Source: Pollutibacter soli (GTDB lineage: Bacteria; Bacteroidota; Bacteroidia; Chitinophagales; Chitinophagaceae). From it: a stretch of 64,000 bases of DNA. The stretch spans positions 104,242-168,241 of the forward strand of contig JARJHS010000012.1 in the NCBI GenBank assembly GCA_029269725.1, written 5' to 3'. The notes below the pieces were generated by a model, which was not told the DNA's origin, did no database searches, and saw only the letters and a list, made by a program, of their open reading frames with translations. Position numbers and translations under genes: made by a program. Within the stretch, counting starts at the first letter, position 1. The number at the start of each line of letters is the position of its first letter. Shown here in pieces: positions 1 through 8,441 of this stretch.

Positions 1-843
1 GCTCTAAAGCAGATGGACAGGCTGAAAGGCGCTGACATTGACGGACTGATTTTATACGATATCCAGGATGAGCAGGAGAGGACCGATATGGAGAGATCAT
101 TCCAGTTTGTTCCGACGCTTACCCCGGAATTCTACTGCGATAATTATTTGTGCAAGATGGCTGTACCAAAAATTATCTATAAAAGTATAGCCAACCAGAA
201 TGATCAATCTTTTATTGATTGGATTAATTCAACGGAGAGCATTGAGTATGCTGTTTTTGTTGGTGCTTCATCGCAAAAACAGATAGAAGCGAGCGGCTTT
301 TCTTTAAGTAATGCCTATGATATCAGATCCAGGTACAGATCGTCTCTGACGCTTGGAGGTGTTACTATTCCAGAACGTCATGCTAAGAAAGGTGATGAAC
401 ATCTTCGGCTAAGAAGTAAGATAGAAAAAGGTTGCAGTTTCTTTGTGTCGCAGTGTGTCTATAGTCCGGGTAATACAAAAGATCTTTTATCAGATTATTA
501 CTATTCAGTTGTTGATAACAACCGCGAATTTTCTCCTATCATTTTTACGCTCGCACCTTGTGGCTCCTTAAAAACGCTGGAGTTTATGGAATGGCTTGGA
601 ATTGATGTACCCAAATGGCTGCACAACGATCTCCGGCATTCGAGAGACATTCTCAGCAACTCGGTTGCCACCTGCAAGAATATTGCTTCAGAGATTATGG
701 AGTATGCTGCAGTAAAGGGAATTCCCATCGGATTTAATATTGAAAGTATCTCGATCAAAAAGGAAGAGATCGAAGCCTCGAATCAGTTGCTGAGGGATAT
801 TATCACATTGGTTGGAAAACAGGCAGCAGGAAGCAATAAATAG
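1..843 (+). CDS. Methylenetetrahydrofolate reductase-like TIM-barrel protein, 5' partial
   Basis: The frame is open to the left edge of the window; the first internal ATG is at 13, but codons 1-12 read as natural coding sequence, so the true start is probably outside. The 276+ residues resemble the MTHFR (MetF) flavoprotein fold: an early DGLILYDIQDE strand, and a central PERHAKKGDEHLRLRSK segment followed by GCSFFVSQCVY, which matches the family pattern H...d...L..K...Ga.ffvtQ that lines the FAD/folate site. C-terminal helices follow. The family reduces methylene-THF to methyl-THF, but this is a divergent member and may act on another one-carbon folate or only share the fold. No methionine-pathway neighbour is visible. 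Confidence 0.7.
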   Translation, partial: ALKQMDRLKGADIDGLILYDIQDEQERTDMERSFQFVPTLTPEFYCDNYLCKMAVPKIIYKSIANQNDQSFIDWINSTESIEYAVFVGASSQKQIEASGFSLSNAYDIRSRYRSSLTLGGVTIPERHAKKGDEHLRLRSKIEKGCSFFVSQCVYSPGNTKDLLSDYYYSVVDNNREFSPIIFTLAPCGSLKTLEFMEWLGIDVPKWLHNDLRHSRDILSNSVATCKNIASEIMEYAAVKGIPIGFNIESISIKKEEIEASNQLLRDIITLVGKQAAGSNK

Positions 844-1087
844 AGTATAGGGTGCTGAATACAGGAACAGGTAGAAAATTCAAAAGTTTGTATCAGGCAT
901 AAGGAATAACAAGCATAAGGTTGCCGCCAATGGCGTGAGACCACATTGCAAACGCTTCCTGCAATTGTATCTCCTGGTTATATTCTGATTTACTTTATCC
1001 ACCCGGTTTTCCGTTTGCTGTTCCCTGCCGTTTCTTCCTGAATCCTGTTTCTGTATTCTGTTACCTGAAGCAAGGCATGCCTTGTTT

Positions 1088-1657
1088 CTACTTCGCCATG
1101 GGCACTTTAAACTCTCCGTTGGTGATTTTTTTGTATTCGTCGCCCACGCCAGTAACACTTCCGTTGCCATCGGTTTGGGTAATGTAAACAGTGGCTTTGA
1201 ATGTCCCCGAAACTTCGCCATTGCCAATTTTTGTGATCACAACGGTGTCGGCTGTGGGCGGAGTTTTGAAGCCTGCAGAGTAGATCAGATCGGGGTCATT
1301 GGGACTATAAGCAAAAAATATCAGGTCAGCATCGCTGGTATAGGTCCGCGCAGGCGGTGTGGTTCCTTCAAAATAAACCGCGAATCCGATGCCCTCGTAG
1401 TCATCATCACTGGGCGATTTGTATCCCTGGATATCCAGCCTGTTTCCCAGGGGAGAAACGGATATTGCTGCCGTATCGTCTATGAGATATTCTTTTGCTG
1501 CACCATCCAGTTTGAACCGGATATAGTAACTGGTAGTGCGCGGCGTTACCGGAGGAGTCACCGGTGGATCAGTAGCATTATCGGGGCCTGTAAATTCCTT
1601 CTGACAGGAGATGAAGAAAAAGATGATCCCGCAAAGTATAAGTGTCAGTCGTTTCAT
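1088..1657 (-). CDS. Putative lipoprotein of unknown function
   Basis: I chose the ATG at 1657 rather than the longer frame to 1861, because MKRLTLILCGIIFFFISC is a clean lipoprotein signal peptide (lipobox ending FISC, then QKEF), while the upstream extension crosses a heptad repeat tract. The mature 170 residues start with a Pro/Thr-rich linker (PPVTPPVTP) followed by a beta-rich domain (YYIRFKLDGAAKEY, GTFKATVYI), as in many small Bacteroidota surface lipoproteins. There are no catalytic motifs and I do not recognise the family. It is transcribed convergently with the MTHFR-like gene. Confidence 0.7.
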   Translation of the reverse strand: MKRLTLILCGIIFFFISCQKEFTGPDNATDPPVTPPVTPRTTSYYIRFKLDGAAKEYLIDDTAAISVSPLGNRLDIQGYKSPSDDDYEGIGFAVYFEGTTPPARTYTSDADLIFFAYSPNDPDLIYSAGFKTPPTADTVVITKIGNGEVSGTFKATVYITQTDGNGSVTGVGDEYKKITNGEFKVPMAK

Positions 1658-1693
1658 TGGGAACGATGTTTTAGCAATGATAAGGAATTTAAG

Positions 1694-1728
1694 GTATAAG
1701 TTGTAAGTGGTAGGTGGTAGGTAAGTGC
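1694..1728. repeat. Heptad tandem repeat (GTATAAG/TGGTAGG type)
   Basis: Five consecutive 7-mers read gtataag, ttgtaag, tggtagg, tggtagg, taagtgc, just upstream of the lipoprotein gene on the minus strand. Exact period 7 with degenerate units. Confidence 0.7.
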
Positions 1729-1899
1729 CTGCGGGATTGAAAGTTTTTAGGGCAGCAGGCAGCACATACAATGTAGTGGCGTTGATTTTTTCCTGTATTT
1801 TGTTTCTCCGTGAGGCGGGAGAACGAAGGCAGGAGATTTGTATGTCAGATGCAAGTATCAAGCATCATGTTTTCCAGATTCTGTATTTTGTCTTTCTTC

Positions 1900-1941
1900 C
1901 TGTTTCCGGTTTTCAGTTTTCTGTTTCCTGTTTTCTGTTTC
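1900..1941. repeat. Heptad tandem repeat (CTGTTTY type)
   Basis: Six consecutive 7-mers (ctgtttc, cggtttt, cagtttt, ctgtttc, ctgtttt, ctgtttc) end exactly where the 44-bp palindrome at 1941-1984 begins. Confidence 0.75.
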
Positions 1942-1984
1942 TGTAATCGTAGGGACAAGGCATGCCTTGTCCCTACGATTACAG
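1941..1984. repeat. 44-bp perfect palindrome
   Basis: Two 22-bp arms with no loop: the left arm begins CTGTAATCGTAGGGACAAGG and the right arm is its exact reverse complement, centred on GGCATGCC. The inner part (GGGACAAGGCATGCCTTGTC) resembles dispersed palindromic repeats in other bacterial genomes, and degenerate echoes occur near 1070 (aaggcatgcctt). It lies between two heptad arrays. It may be a MITE-like element or a cruciform/RNA hairpin; its function is unknown. Confidence 0.8.
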
Positions 1985-2013
1985 GCTGGCTGTGCCCTAT
2001 TGCCTTATTACTA

Positions 2014-2508
2014 TTGCCTGTATTCACTGTTTCTGTTTTCTGTATTCTGTTTTCTGTAATTCACTATCTTGTATTCCTGCAACTCACCACACAACTATAT
2101 CAGCGCATCGCGGCGGCGAAGCAGTTCATCGATGAAAATTATGATGAACCCATCGATCTTGAACAGATTTCCAGGAAGGCCTTTTTATCGAGGTTTCATT
2201 TTCATCGCATCTTCACACAGGTCTATAAAAAAACACCAAAGCAATATCTTACCAAAGTGAGACTCGATGCTGCAAAAGAATTACTGGCGAAAGAAGGTCT
2301 CAGCATAACGGAAGTGTGCAACCTCATCGGCTTCGGGAGTCTTGGATCCTTCAGTACGCTTTTCAGTAAACAAAGCGGATATTCTCCACAATACTACCGC
2401 AATATTGCCTGGTTGAAAAAAAGACTCGTGAAGGAACAACCCAGGCGCTTTGTTCCACATTGTTTTATCGAACAATTCAAAGTGGAAGGTGACTTAAAGG
2501 CTGAATAA
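2014..2508 (+). CDS. AraC-family transcriptional regulator (HTH domain only), start uncertain
   Basis: The real protein begins near 2098 (LYQRIAAAKQFIDENYDEPI). It carries both AraC helix-turn-helix units: ISRKAFLSRFHFHRIFTQVYKKTPKQYL, and ITEVCNLIGFGSLGSFSTLFSKQSGYSP with the typical second helix. There is no ligand-binding domain. No ATG lies between the heptad array and the domain; the nearest standard start in frame is a TTG at 2014, inside repeat-derived sequence, and the frame stays open back to 1810. The 5' end may therefore have been overwritten by repeats, or a non-standard start is used. A VOC dioxygenase-fold gene follows 76 bp downstream, the same pairing as at 42.0-42.9 kb, so it probably regulates that gene. 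Confidence 0.65.
   Translation: MPVFTVSVFCILFSVIHYLVFLQLTTQLYQRIAAAKQFIDENYDEPIDLEQISRKAFLSRFHFHRIFTQVYKKTPKQYLTKVRLDAAKELLAKEGLSITEVCNLIGFGSLGSFSTLFSKQSGYSPQYYRNIAWLKKRLVKEQPRRFVPHCFIEQFKVEGDLKAE
2021..2062. repeat. Heptad tandem repeat (GTTTTCT type)
   Basis: Six consecutive 7-mers: tattcac, tgtttct, gttttct, gtattct, gttttct, gtaattc. This array runs directly into the coding region of the AraC-type regulator. Confidence 0.75.
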
Positions 2509-2584
2509 TGTTTTAAGAAAAGCAAGAATCAAGAAACCATTTCCGGACGGCACTTCTATCTTGGTTCATACAAAATTAGATGGT

Positions 2585-3034
2585 ATGATCACAAAATTTT
2601 CGCATATCAGTTTGTATGTAAACGACCAGGAAAAAGCCTTTGATTTCTATGTAAACAAACTTGGTTTCAAAGTGAATACCGATGCACTTATGGGTAATGG
2701 ATATCGTTGGTTAACATTAAACCCACCCGATCAACCCGATATCGAAGTAGTTCTTATGGATATTCTTCACCCGGGAATGATTAAAACTGAGGAACACGGT
2801 GACGGAATTGACCAGGAGAGCGCTGATGCTTTTCGGGTGTTGCTTAACAAAGGAATTATGGGCTCGGGAGTGCTCTATACCAGTGATTGTCGTGCCACCT
2901 ATGAAGAGTTAAAAGCTAAGGGAGTGCATTTCAGAAATGAACCGAAAGAACAATTTTACGGCATAGAAGCGGTGATGTATGATGGATGTGGGAATTGGTT
3001 CAGTGTGACGCAGCCGAAGGACTTTCAACATTAG
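2585..3034 (+). CDS. VOC superfamily (glyoxalase/bleomycin resistance-like) protein
   Basis: Start set at the ATG giving MITKFSHISLYVNDQEKAF, the usual N-terminus of this family; the ATG at 2561 would add eight atypical residues. Two beta-alpha-beta-beta-beta modules are visible: HISLYVNDQEKAFDFYVNKLGFKV, then GVLYTSDCRATYEELKAKGVHFRNEP ending YDGCGNWFSVTQP. Candidate metal-ligand positions are His in the first strand and Glu in the EAVMYD strand. Members are glyoxalases, extradiol dioxygenases or antibiotic-binding proteins; the substrate cannot be told here. Paired with the upstream AraC-type regulator. Confidence 0.85.
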   Translation: MITKFSHISLYVNDQEKAFDFYVNKLGFKVNTDALMGNGYRWLTLNPPDQPDIEVVLMDILHPGMIKTEEHGDGIDQESADAFRVLLNKGIMGSGVLYTSDCRATYEELKAKGVHFRNEPKEQFYGIEAVMYDGCGNWFSVTQPKDFQH

Positions 3035-3215
3035 GGAGGCAGGAGCATTAGCTGACAGGTGGTAACAACAAGCATGCTGTTTTCACATTCCTCCTGTATT
3101 CTGTTTCTATTTTTTCACGAAGGAGCAGGGAGGCAGGAGCATTAGCTGACAGGTGGTAGCAACAAATATTCTGTTTCAAATTCTTCCTGTATTCTGTTTC
3201 TGTATTCTGTGTCTC
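3034..3215. repeat. 94-bp imperfect tandem duplication with heptad tails
   Basis: The 37-nt block beginning gggaggcaggagcattagct occurs at 3034 and again at 3128. Each copy is followed by a tract of the tcctgta/ttctgtt heptad type. The first copy overlaps the stop codon of the VOC gene by one base. Confidence 0.7.
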
Positions 3216-3259
3216 TTTAATTTGTCCGGATTACGAAATTTTGTTTTTCTTGCGAACCG

Positions 3260-3796
3260 ATGCCGGTAATCAATTTTGAAGATCCTCAATACCTGCTGAA
3301 AGGAACAGCAAAGCAGGTACTCGCGCACAAAACCCTGGCAGAGTTGCGCATATTTGATTTGCTTAATGAATATGATCCAGTGCTCGCAGGAACAATTCCG
3401 ATTGGTATCGATATCGAAGGCAGCGATCTGGATATTTTATGTTGTTTTAGTTCGGCGATAAAATTTGAAATTGATTTGAAGTTGTTTTTTGCAAAGCAGG
3501 AAAAATTCCGTGTACGGAAACTCTGGATGGATGGCATTGAAACTGTGATTGCAAGCTTTAAAACGAACCATTTTCCTGTGGAAATATTCGGCCAGGAAAC
3601 TCCTGTAGTGCAACAGGCAGGCTATCTGCATTTGATAAATGAGTATGGTTTACTTATTAAGTATGGAGAAGATTTTCGCAGGAAAATCATTGATCTGAAA
3701 CTAGCCGGATGGAAAACAGAGCCCGCATTCGCAAAACTGCTGGGTTTAAGCGGAGATCCATATCAGGCAATGTTAAAAATAGCGCACCCGTTATAA
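3260..3796 (+). CDS. DUF4269 family protein (nucleotidyltransferase-like)
   Basis: 178 residues with the family signature GTIPIGIDIEGSDLDILC near residue 45, which looks like the GS...DxD metal site of the nucleotidyltransferase superfamily, plus the downstream FPVEIFGQETPVVQQAGYLH and KIIDLKLAGWKTEPAFAKLLGL segments typical of DUF4269 proteins. Length matches the family. The substrate is unknown; transferring nucleotides to a small molecule or RNA is inference from the fold. Stands alone between repeat tracts. Confidence 0.75.
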   Translation: MPVINFEDPQYLLKGTAKQVLAHKTLAELRIFDLLNEYDPVLAGTIPIGIDIEGSDLDILCCFSSAIKFEIDLKLFFAKQEKFRVRKLWMDGIETVIASFKTNHFPVEIFGQETPVVQQAGYLHLINEYGLLIKYGEDFRRKIIDLKLAGWKTEPAFAKLLGLSGDPYQAMLKIAHPL

Positions 3797-3811
3797 AACC
3801 GATCTGCGTTT

Positions 3812-3846
3812 CACAGTCTACATTGTACGTTGTACGTTCTACAATC
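3812..3846. repeat. Heptad tandem repeat (TACGTTG type)
   Basis: Five 7-mers: cacagtc, tacattg, tacgttg, tacgttc, tacaatc. The array occupies the place where the -33 element of the downstream promoter would lie. Confidence 0.75.
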
Positions 3847-3848
3847 CT

Positions 3849-3856
3849 TACATTTG
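3849..3856 (+). promoter_or_regulatory. Bacteroidota -7 promoter element for the propeller sensor gene
   Basis: TACATTTG matches TAnnTTTG and lies 16 nt before the ATG at 3873. No TTTG is present at the -33 spacing, which falls inside the heptad array. Confidence 0.45.
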
Positions 3857-3872
3857 GTCTGGCTAATCGCCT

Positions 3873-6800
3873 ATGTTGAAATCCACTTTCTCCACCATCT
3901 TTTTTTTACTGTTCTGCGGACTGTCTGCATCGTCGCAGTCTGCATCACCATTGGTTTTCAGCAGAATTACAAAACAGGATGGACTTGCTACTAATTCTGT
4001 ACTTCAAACGCTGAGAGATCAGCAAGGGTATCTGTGGATCGCTTCGCAAAACGGACTTCAACGCTACGATGGTTTCCGGTTTCTGAGTTTCCGGCACCTG
4101 CCCGGTGACAGCACAACTATTCCGAGAAATACAATCAATCATATTTATTTTGATCGGAAGCAAAGACTCTGGCTGTTGTTCGATAAACAGGCCGGCATTT
4201 TCAATACCAGCAATTTTCACTATACATCAATCCCGATCAGTCGCCCATTGAACATGATCAGGAAGATTACTGAACTGGGTGATGGTCGCGTGATGATGAT
4301 CGCTGATAATCGCCAGTTTGTGTTTAATGAACAAACAAAACGCTTTGATTCGCTTGCAATGGGTGCCTTACCTAAGGGTTTCATCGCGAGCGATATTGCT
4401 GTTGACACAGTTTCGGGTCAGTATTTTTTTGCGGGCAAGAATGGGTCGTTTATTGCTCAATCCTTTACGTCTTCAAGATTGCCTGCGGATTTCGCCGGGC
4501 TGAAAGCTGCGGTTGCAGATAGTTTCCTGTCGGTAAAGAATAGCCGACATCCTTTCATTTCCACGGATGGAAAATATTGGCTGGTGAGCTGGCTTCCCTT
4601 TTCAGGAACAGCACCAAAATTGTATCAGTTCGATCCGGCTCTCCGGACAGTGAAACTGTTTGAGAATTTTCGACCATACAAAAGCGATAGCTATTACGAA
4701 ATATGGAGCCTGTTTCAACAGCAGAACGGAACGATGTGGATCTATGGCATGGGTCTGTTTGCTTATTACGATACTACGCGTAACCAGTTCGTGAATATTG
4801 CCAGCGATCCTTTAAGACAAAGTGGTATCGAGTATGATTTTGTCGTTAACATGTATGAGGATAGATACAATAATGTATGGGTATGTTCCAACAAAGGATT
4901 GTATCGGTTTAATGCAGATGCGCAGGCGATACGTACCATCAATAACCAAAGACCCGGCGATACAATTTCGATGCTGAAACCTGTTTCGGCAATTCTGGAA
5001 ACTGATAAACATGAAATCTGGGTGAGTACCTGGGGTTCGGGAATTTTTTCTTATGATAGTCTGTTCAGACCGATCAGTAATCCGGTAAAAGCCTTAGACA
5101 AAAAAGGAAATACTTTGCATGTGGGCGGGATGATTCAACTGAGAAACGGAGATGTCTGGATGGGGAATCATATGGGCGAAATAGTGGTGTACAAACCCTC
5201 CGACAACAGTTTTCATCAGCTTGCGCCTGAATCTTTAAAAGGAGAGCGCATCACACAAATCAGGGAAGATGGCAAGGGTGTTGTGTGGATCGGTACAGGA
5301 AATGGTGTGATCGCGAAATCAACAAATGCAAGTGATGCAACGCCTGTTATTGAAATGTTCCGGAATGATCTTTCGGATATCATGAAATTGTATACTGATA
5401 AAGCCGGAAATCTCTGGGTTGGCACAGCCAACAGTGGTGTATTACATCTTGAAGCCGGTTCCGGCAAATTGTTGCATGAATATAAAATAGGTGCAGAGGA
5501 CGGTACGGGCTTGCTGAACGAAGGAGCAACTGATATCCTGCACTACAACGACAGCACCTATATTATGGCAAGCGATGCATTGTGCATACTGAATATAAAA
5601 ACAGGTAAGTTCCGCTACCTGAGCGCAGCGAATGGATTGCCTGCGGAACATGTAACAACTTTAGAACTGGATGATCAGCATTATCTCTGGGTCGGACTCG
5701 ATGGTGGTTTATACCGATTGAATCCTGAAAAAGAATTGTTTGTCAGTTTTAATGGAGAAGATGGTATCACCAACGATATATTCCAGGTAGACGCGGCTGT
5801 GCGTTTACGTGATGGACGCCTGGCGATGGGAACATCAAAGAATTTTATCGTTTTTGACCCCGCGAAATTGCTGGGCGCGGATTCAGTTCCCGGCGCGTTT
5901 ATCACGGGCATATCCATCGGCGACCGGGGAATATTGGTTGATTCGGTGTTGGAAGAAGGAAAACTGCAGTTGAGTTATAATGATCACCAGCTTCAATTTT
6001 CACTAAGTACCCTTCAGTTCCCTGATCATTATTTTATATACTTCAAACTGGATGGTCTCGACAAAGACTGGAAGCAGGTCACGAATGATGAAATTGTTTA
6101 CCCGTATCTGCCGCCGGGTGATTATACTTTGAAACTGAAAACGAGAAACAGCATGGGGCTTGAGAGTGTAACGGAGAGCTCGCTTACAATTGAAGTGATT
6201 CCGCCGTTCTGGCGAACATGGTGGTTTTATTTGTTGCTGGCACTCGTGTTGGGTTCCATTTTATTCTGGCTGGATCATGAACGGATCAAAAGAAAAACAG
6301 CAATGCTGCAGATGCGAAGCAATATTGCAGATGATCTGTATAAAGATATCAATACCGCACTTGGCAATATCACCATCCTGAGTGAAATGGCTAAGAAGAA
6401 GGCTGATCGCGAACCTGAAAAATCAAAGGAGTTTATCGAGCAGATCAATACGAAGAGTCAGAACATGGCGCTGGCGATGGACGATATTTTATGGAGTATC
6501 GATCCACAAAACGACAGTATGAAAAATTTCATGCTTCGTTTCCGTGAATACATCGATGCATTAAAAATTCAATATAATGTTCAGATCGATGTACTCATTG
6601 ATCACAAAGCCGAACAGCTGCAGCTGAAAATGAAAACAAGAAACGGAGCTTTCTCATTATTCAAAAGTGGCATTACCAATGTCGTAAAAACCGGCGGCAC
6701 CAATTGCAGAATTCACATTACCTACGATAAGCCGGAAATAGTCTACACACTCGATTACGATACTGCTGAAATGGAAATCGAGCGCCATACCAACCTTCGG

Positions 6801-6905
6801 CAAAGAGTCGAACTCACCGAAAAATTAAAGGAACTCCATGCGCGGCTGGAGTACAGGTCAGGAAAGAGCGGCGCTGGTTTTGTGCTGAAGATTCCCGTGC
6901 GTTGA
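3873..6905 (+). CDS. Two-component propeller sensor with degenerate (pseudo)kinase domain
   Basis: 1010 residues: signal peptide (to about 22), two seven-bladed Reg_prop propellers (repeats such as GYLWIASQNGLQRYDG, NNVWVCSNKGLYRF, HYLWVGLDGGLYRLNPE) to about 640, a Y_Y_Y domain (about 690-775, PPGDYTLKLKTRN), a transmembrane helix (about 783-802), then a HisKA_3/HATPase-like region. The canonical DLHDDIG phosphoacceptor motif reads DLYKDIN (Tyr823 instead of His). The later MDDILWSIDP motif is kept, but the ATPase N box (KSGITNVVKTG), G1 (DYDTAEM instead of DNGxGF) and G2 (HTNLRQR instead of GNGLxNM) are lost. Histidine phosphorylation is therefore unlikely; it may sense an extracellular polymer and act by conformation or dimerisation. 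No response regulator is adjacent. Confidence 0.85.
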   Translation: MLKSTFSTIFFLLFCGLSASSQSASPLVFSRITKQDGLATNSVLQTLRDQQGYLWIASQNGLQRYDGFRFLSFRHLPGDSTTIPRNTINHIYFDRKQRLWLLFDKQAGIFNTSNFHYTSIPISRPLNMIRKITELGDGRVMMIADNRQFVFNEQTKRFDSLAMGALPKGFIASDIAVDTVSGQYFFAGKNGSFIAQSFTSSRLPADFAGLKAAVADSFLSVKNSRHPFISTDGKYWLVSWLPFSGTAPKLYQFDPALRTVKLFENFRPYKSDSYYEIWSLFQQQNGTMWIYGMGLFAYYDTTRNQFVNIASDPLRQSGIEYDFVVNMYEDRYNNVWVCSNKGLYRFNADAQAIRTINNQRPGDTISMLKPVSAILETDKHEIWVSTWGSGIFSYDSLFRPISNPVKALDKKGNTLHVGGMIQLRNGDVWMGNHMGEIVVYKPSDNSFHQLAPESLKGERITQIREDGKGVVWIGTGNGVIAKSTNASDATPVIEMFRNDLSDIMKLYTDKAGNLWVGTANSGVLHLEAGSGKLLHEYKIGAEDGTGLLNEGATDILHYNDSTYIMASDALCILNIKTGKFRYLSAANGLPAEHVTTLELDDQHYLWVGLDGGLYRLNPEKELFVSFNGEDGITNDIFQVDAAVRLRDGRLAMGTSKNFIVFDPAKLLGADSVPGAFITGISIGDRGILVDSVLEEGKLQLSYNDHQLQFSLSTLQFPDHYFIYFKLDGLDKDWKQVTNDEIVYPYLPPGDYTLKLKTRNSMGLESVTESSLTIEVIPPFWRTWWFYLLLALVLGSILFWLDHERIKRKTAMLQMRSNIADDLYKDINTALGNITILSEMAKKKADREPEKSKEFIEQINTKSQNMALAMDDILWSIDPQNDSMKNFMLRFREYIDALKIQYNVQIDVLIDHKAEQLQLKMKTRNGAFSLFKSGITNVVKTGGTNCRIHITYDKPEIVYTLDYDTAEMEIERHTNLRQRVELTEKLKELHARLEYRSGKSGAGFVLKIPVR

Positions 6906-6935
6906 ACGTGGAACGTAGAACGTTGAACGTACGCT
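6901..6935. repeat. Heptad tandem repeat (GTTGAAC type) at a stop codon
   Basis: Five 7-mers in register: gttgaac, gtggaac, gtagaac, gttgaac, gtacgct. The first unit contains the TGA stop (6903-6905) of the sensor gene. Confidence 0.8.
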
Positions 6936-6978
6936 GTTTTGGGAGCAAGTAGTTTCGAATAACATTCCTTTCCCTATT

Positions 6979-7006
6979 GGTTATAAGTTATAGGTTTTAA
7001 GTTAGC
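6979..7006. repeat. Heptad tandem repeat (GGTTATA type)
   Basis: Four 7-mers: ggttata, agttata, ggtttta, agttagc. It is followed at 7021-7060 by a looser 6/7-bp array of cagaaa/cagaata units, and at 7214-7234 by ctcctgc, ctcctgc, cttccaa. The whole 350-bp gap 6906-7256 holds only such tracts and no gene. Confidence 0.7.
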
Positions 7007-7256
7007 CTATGCTGTTAGAAACAGAAACAGAATACAGAGTCAGAATGCAGCAACAGAAATAAAAATCAGAAATGCTGAATGCTGAAAGAAAATATGCAAA
7101 AGGGAACTATTTACTTTTCACTATTTACTTTTACCGTCTGCTGCCTACCGTCTCGTGAATAATAAAAAACAGACAACCATAGCATGCTCGATGCTTCAAA
7201 CTAAAAACTAAATCTCCTGCCTCCTGCCTTCCAAGGATATAACTAACTTTACCCTT

Positions 7257-8141
7257 ATGCCGGAACAACAATTACCTCCACGTGACTTCGATTCCATCAG
7301 CCCTTCTGCCAAATGGATCCTGATTATGAAAGCACATACCACCATTCCTTTTTCGAAAAGAGCCATGGAACTGGTTTCCGCTCCCGAGAAGTTTGAACCT
7401 GATTTCGAAAATCCCGATCTGAGTTTCTGGGTAAGAACGATGCATTTTGAAAATCGTTACAAAAGTATCAATCACCTCATGGAAGGAATCGATGCAAAAA
7501 ATATTCTTGAACTTTCGTCCGGTTTTTCTTTCCGCGGACTTGATCTCGCACAACACAGCGATGTACATTATATTGATACTGATCTGCCGGATATGGTCGC
7601 GCAAAAACAGAAACTGGTTAACACTCTGAAAAAGGAACTACCCGCACCGAAAGGTACATACGAGCTCGCAACATTAAATGCATTGGATGAAAAAAGTTTT
7701 GATGAACTCGTATCTCATTTCTTACCTGGCGAATTGACCATTGTCAATGAAGGTTTGCTGATGTATCTGAACACAACAGAGAAAGAAAAACTCTGCAGGA
7801 ACATACATAAAATATTATTGGAAAGGGGAGGCTGCTGGATCACCGCAGATATCTATATCGCGTTAAAACCACGCGGACTCGAATTGAATGTGGGCCCGGA
7901 AATGAAAAAATTTTTCGAAGTACAAAAAATCGAAGAGAATTATTTTAAATCATTTGAACAGGCAGCGGAATTTTTTGACAGCATGGGTTTTATCGTCGAC
8001 AAAAAATTTGATGGTGATTATTCAAAGTTGAGTGTGTTGCCGCAGCTGATCAAAAGAACAACTCCGGAGGATATCAAAAAGTTTGCAGAAATGCCGAAGA
8101 TCCATAGCAGATGGAGGCTGAGAGTGAAGAATAGTTCATAG
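7257..8141 (+). CDS. Class I SAM-dependent methyltransferase, LCM/PPM-like
   Basis: 294 residues. After the AKWILIMKAHTTIPFSKRAMEL opening comes WVRTMHFENRY, then the SAM-binding strand NILELSSGFSFRGLDLAQ, the acidic end of strand two YIDTDLPDMVAQKQKL, and the NEGLLMYLNTTEKEKLCRNIHKIL segment that closely matches leucine carboxyl methyltransferase-type enzymes (PF04072). The family methylates carboxyl or hydroxyl groups of small molecules or proteins; the bacterial substrate is unknown. It stands alone, with a heptad array touching its stop codon. Confidence 0.8.
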   Translation: MPEQQLPPRDFDSISPSAKWILIMKAHTTIPFSKRAMELVSAPEKFEPDFENPDLSFWVRTMHFENRYKSINHLMEGIDAKNILELSSGFSFRGLDLAQHSDVHYIDTDLPDMVAQKQKLVNTLKKELPAPKGTYELATLNALDEKSFDELVSHFLPGELTIVNEGLLMYLNTTEKEKLCRNIHKILLERGGCWITADIYIALKPRGLELNVGPEMKKFFEVQKIEENYFKSFEQAAEFFDSMGFIVDKKFDGDYSKLSVLPQLIKRTTPEDIKKFAEMPKIHSRWRLRVKNSS

Positions 8142-8198
8142 TTGTTTGTTCATAGTTCACAGAAGTTGTCAGTTGTCTGTTGACGGTTGTCAGTTGAA
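8133..8198. repeat. Heptad tandem repeat, about nine units (AGTTSWY type)
   Basis: Units agttcat, agttgtt, tgttcat, agttcac, a 3-nt interruption, then agttgtc, agttgtc, tgttgac, ggttgtc, agttgaa. The array begins inside the last codons of the methyltransferase gene (stop 8139-8141). The rest of the 300-bp gap to 8441 holds no gene. Confidence 0.8.
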
Positions 8199-8441
8199 CA
8201 GCCAAAGGGTGCTCGGCTGTTTCTTTGCGAATCCTTCGCTGTTCCCTTTGCGGCTTGTTGCTGGGGGGGCTACATCCAAAGCAATAACACAGAGAAGCAG
8301 CGAGCGAACAGCCCACAGAAGAAACAGAGCTAGTTACTCCGCAACCTCTTCTATAAAATCATAACGATACACACCCATTGTCTCTTGCCTGTCCGGCCTT
8401 CGGCCTTATTTTCTTATCTTCAGAACAAACCATCCCCTCAT

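Noticed and set aside
1082..1699. Plus-strand 205-residue frame opposite the lipoprotein gene
   Set aside because: Antisense shadow: the minus-strand frame has a proper lipoprotein signal and start, this one has no domain.
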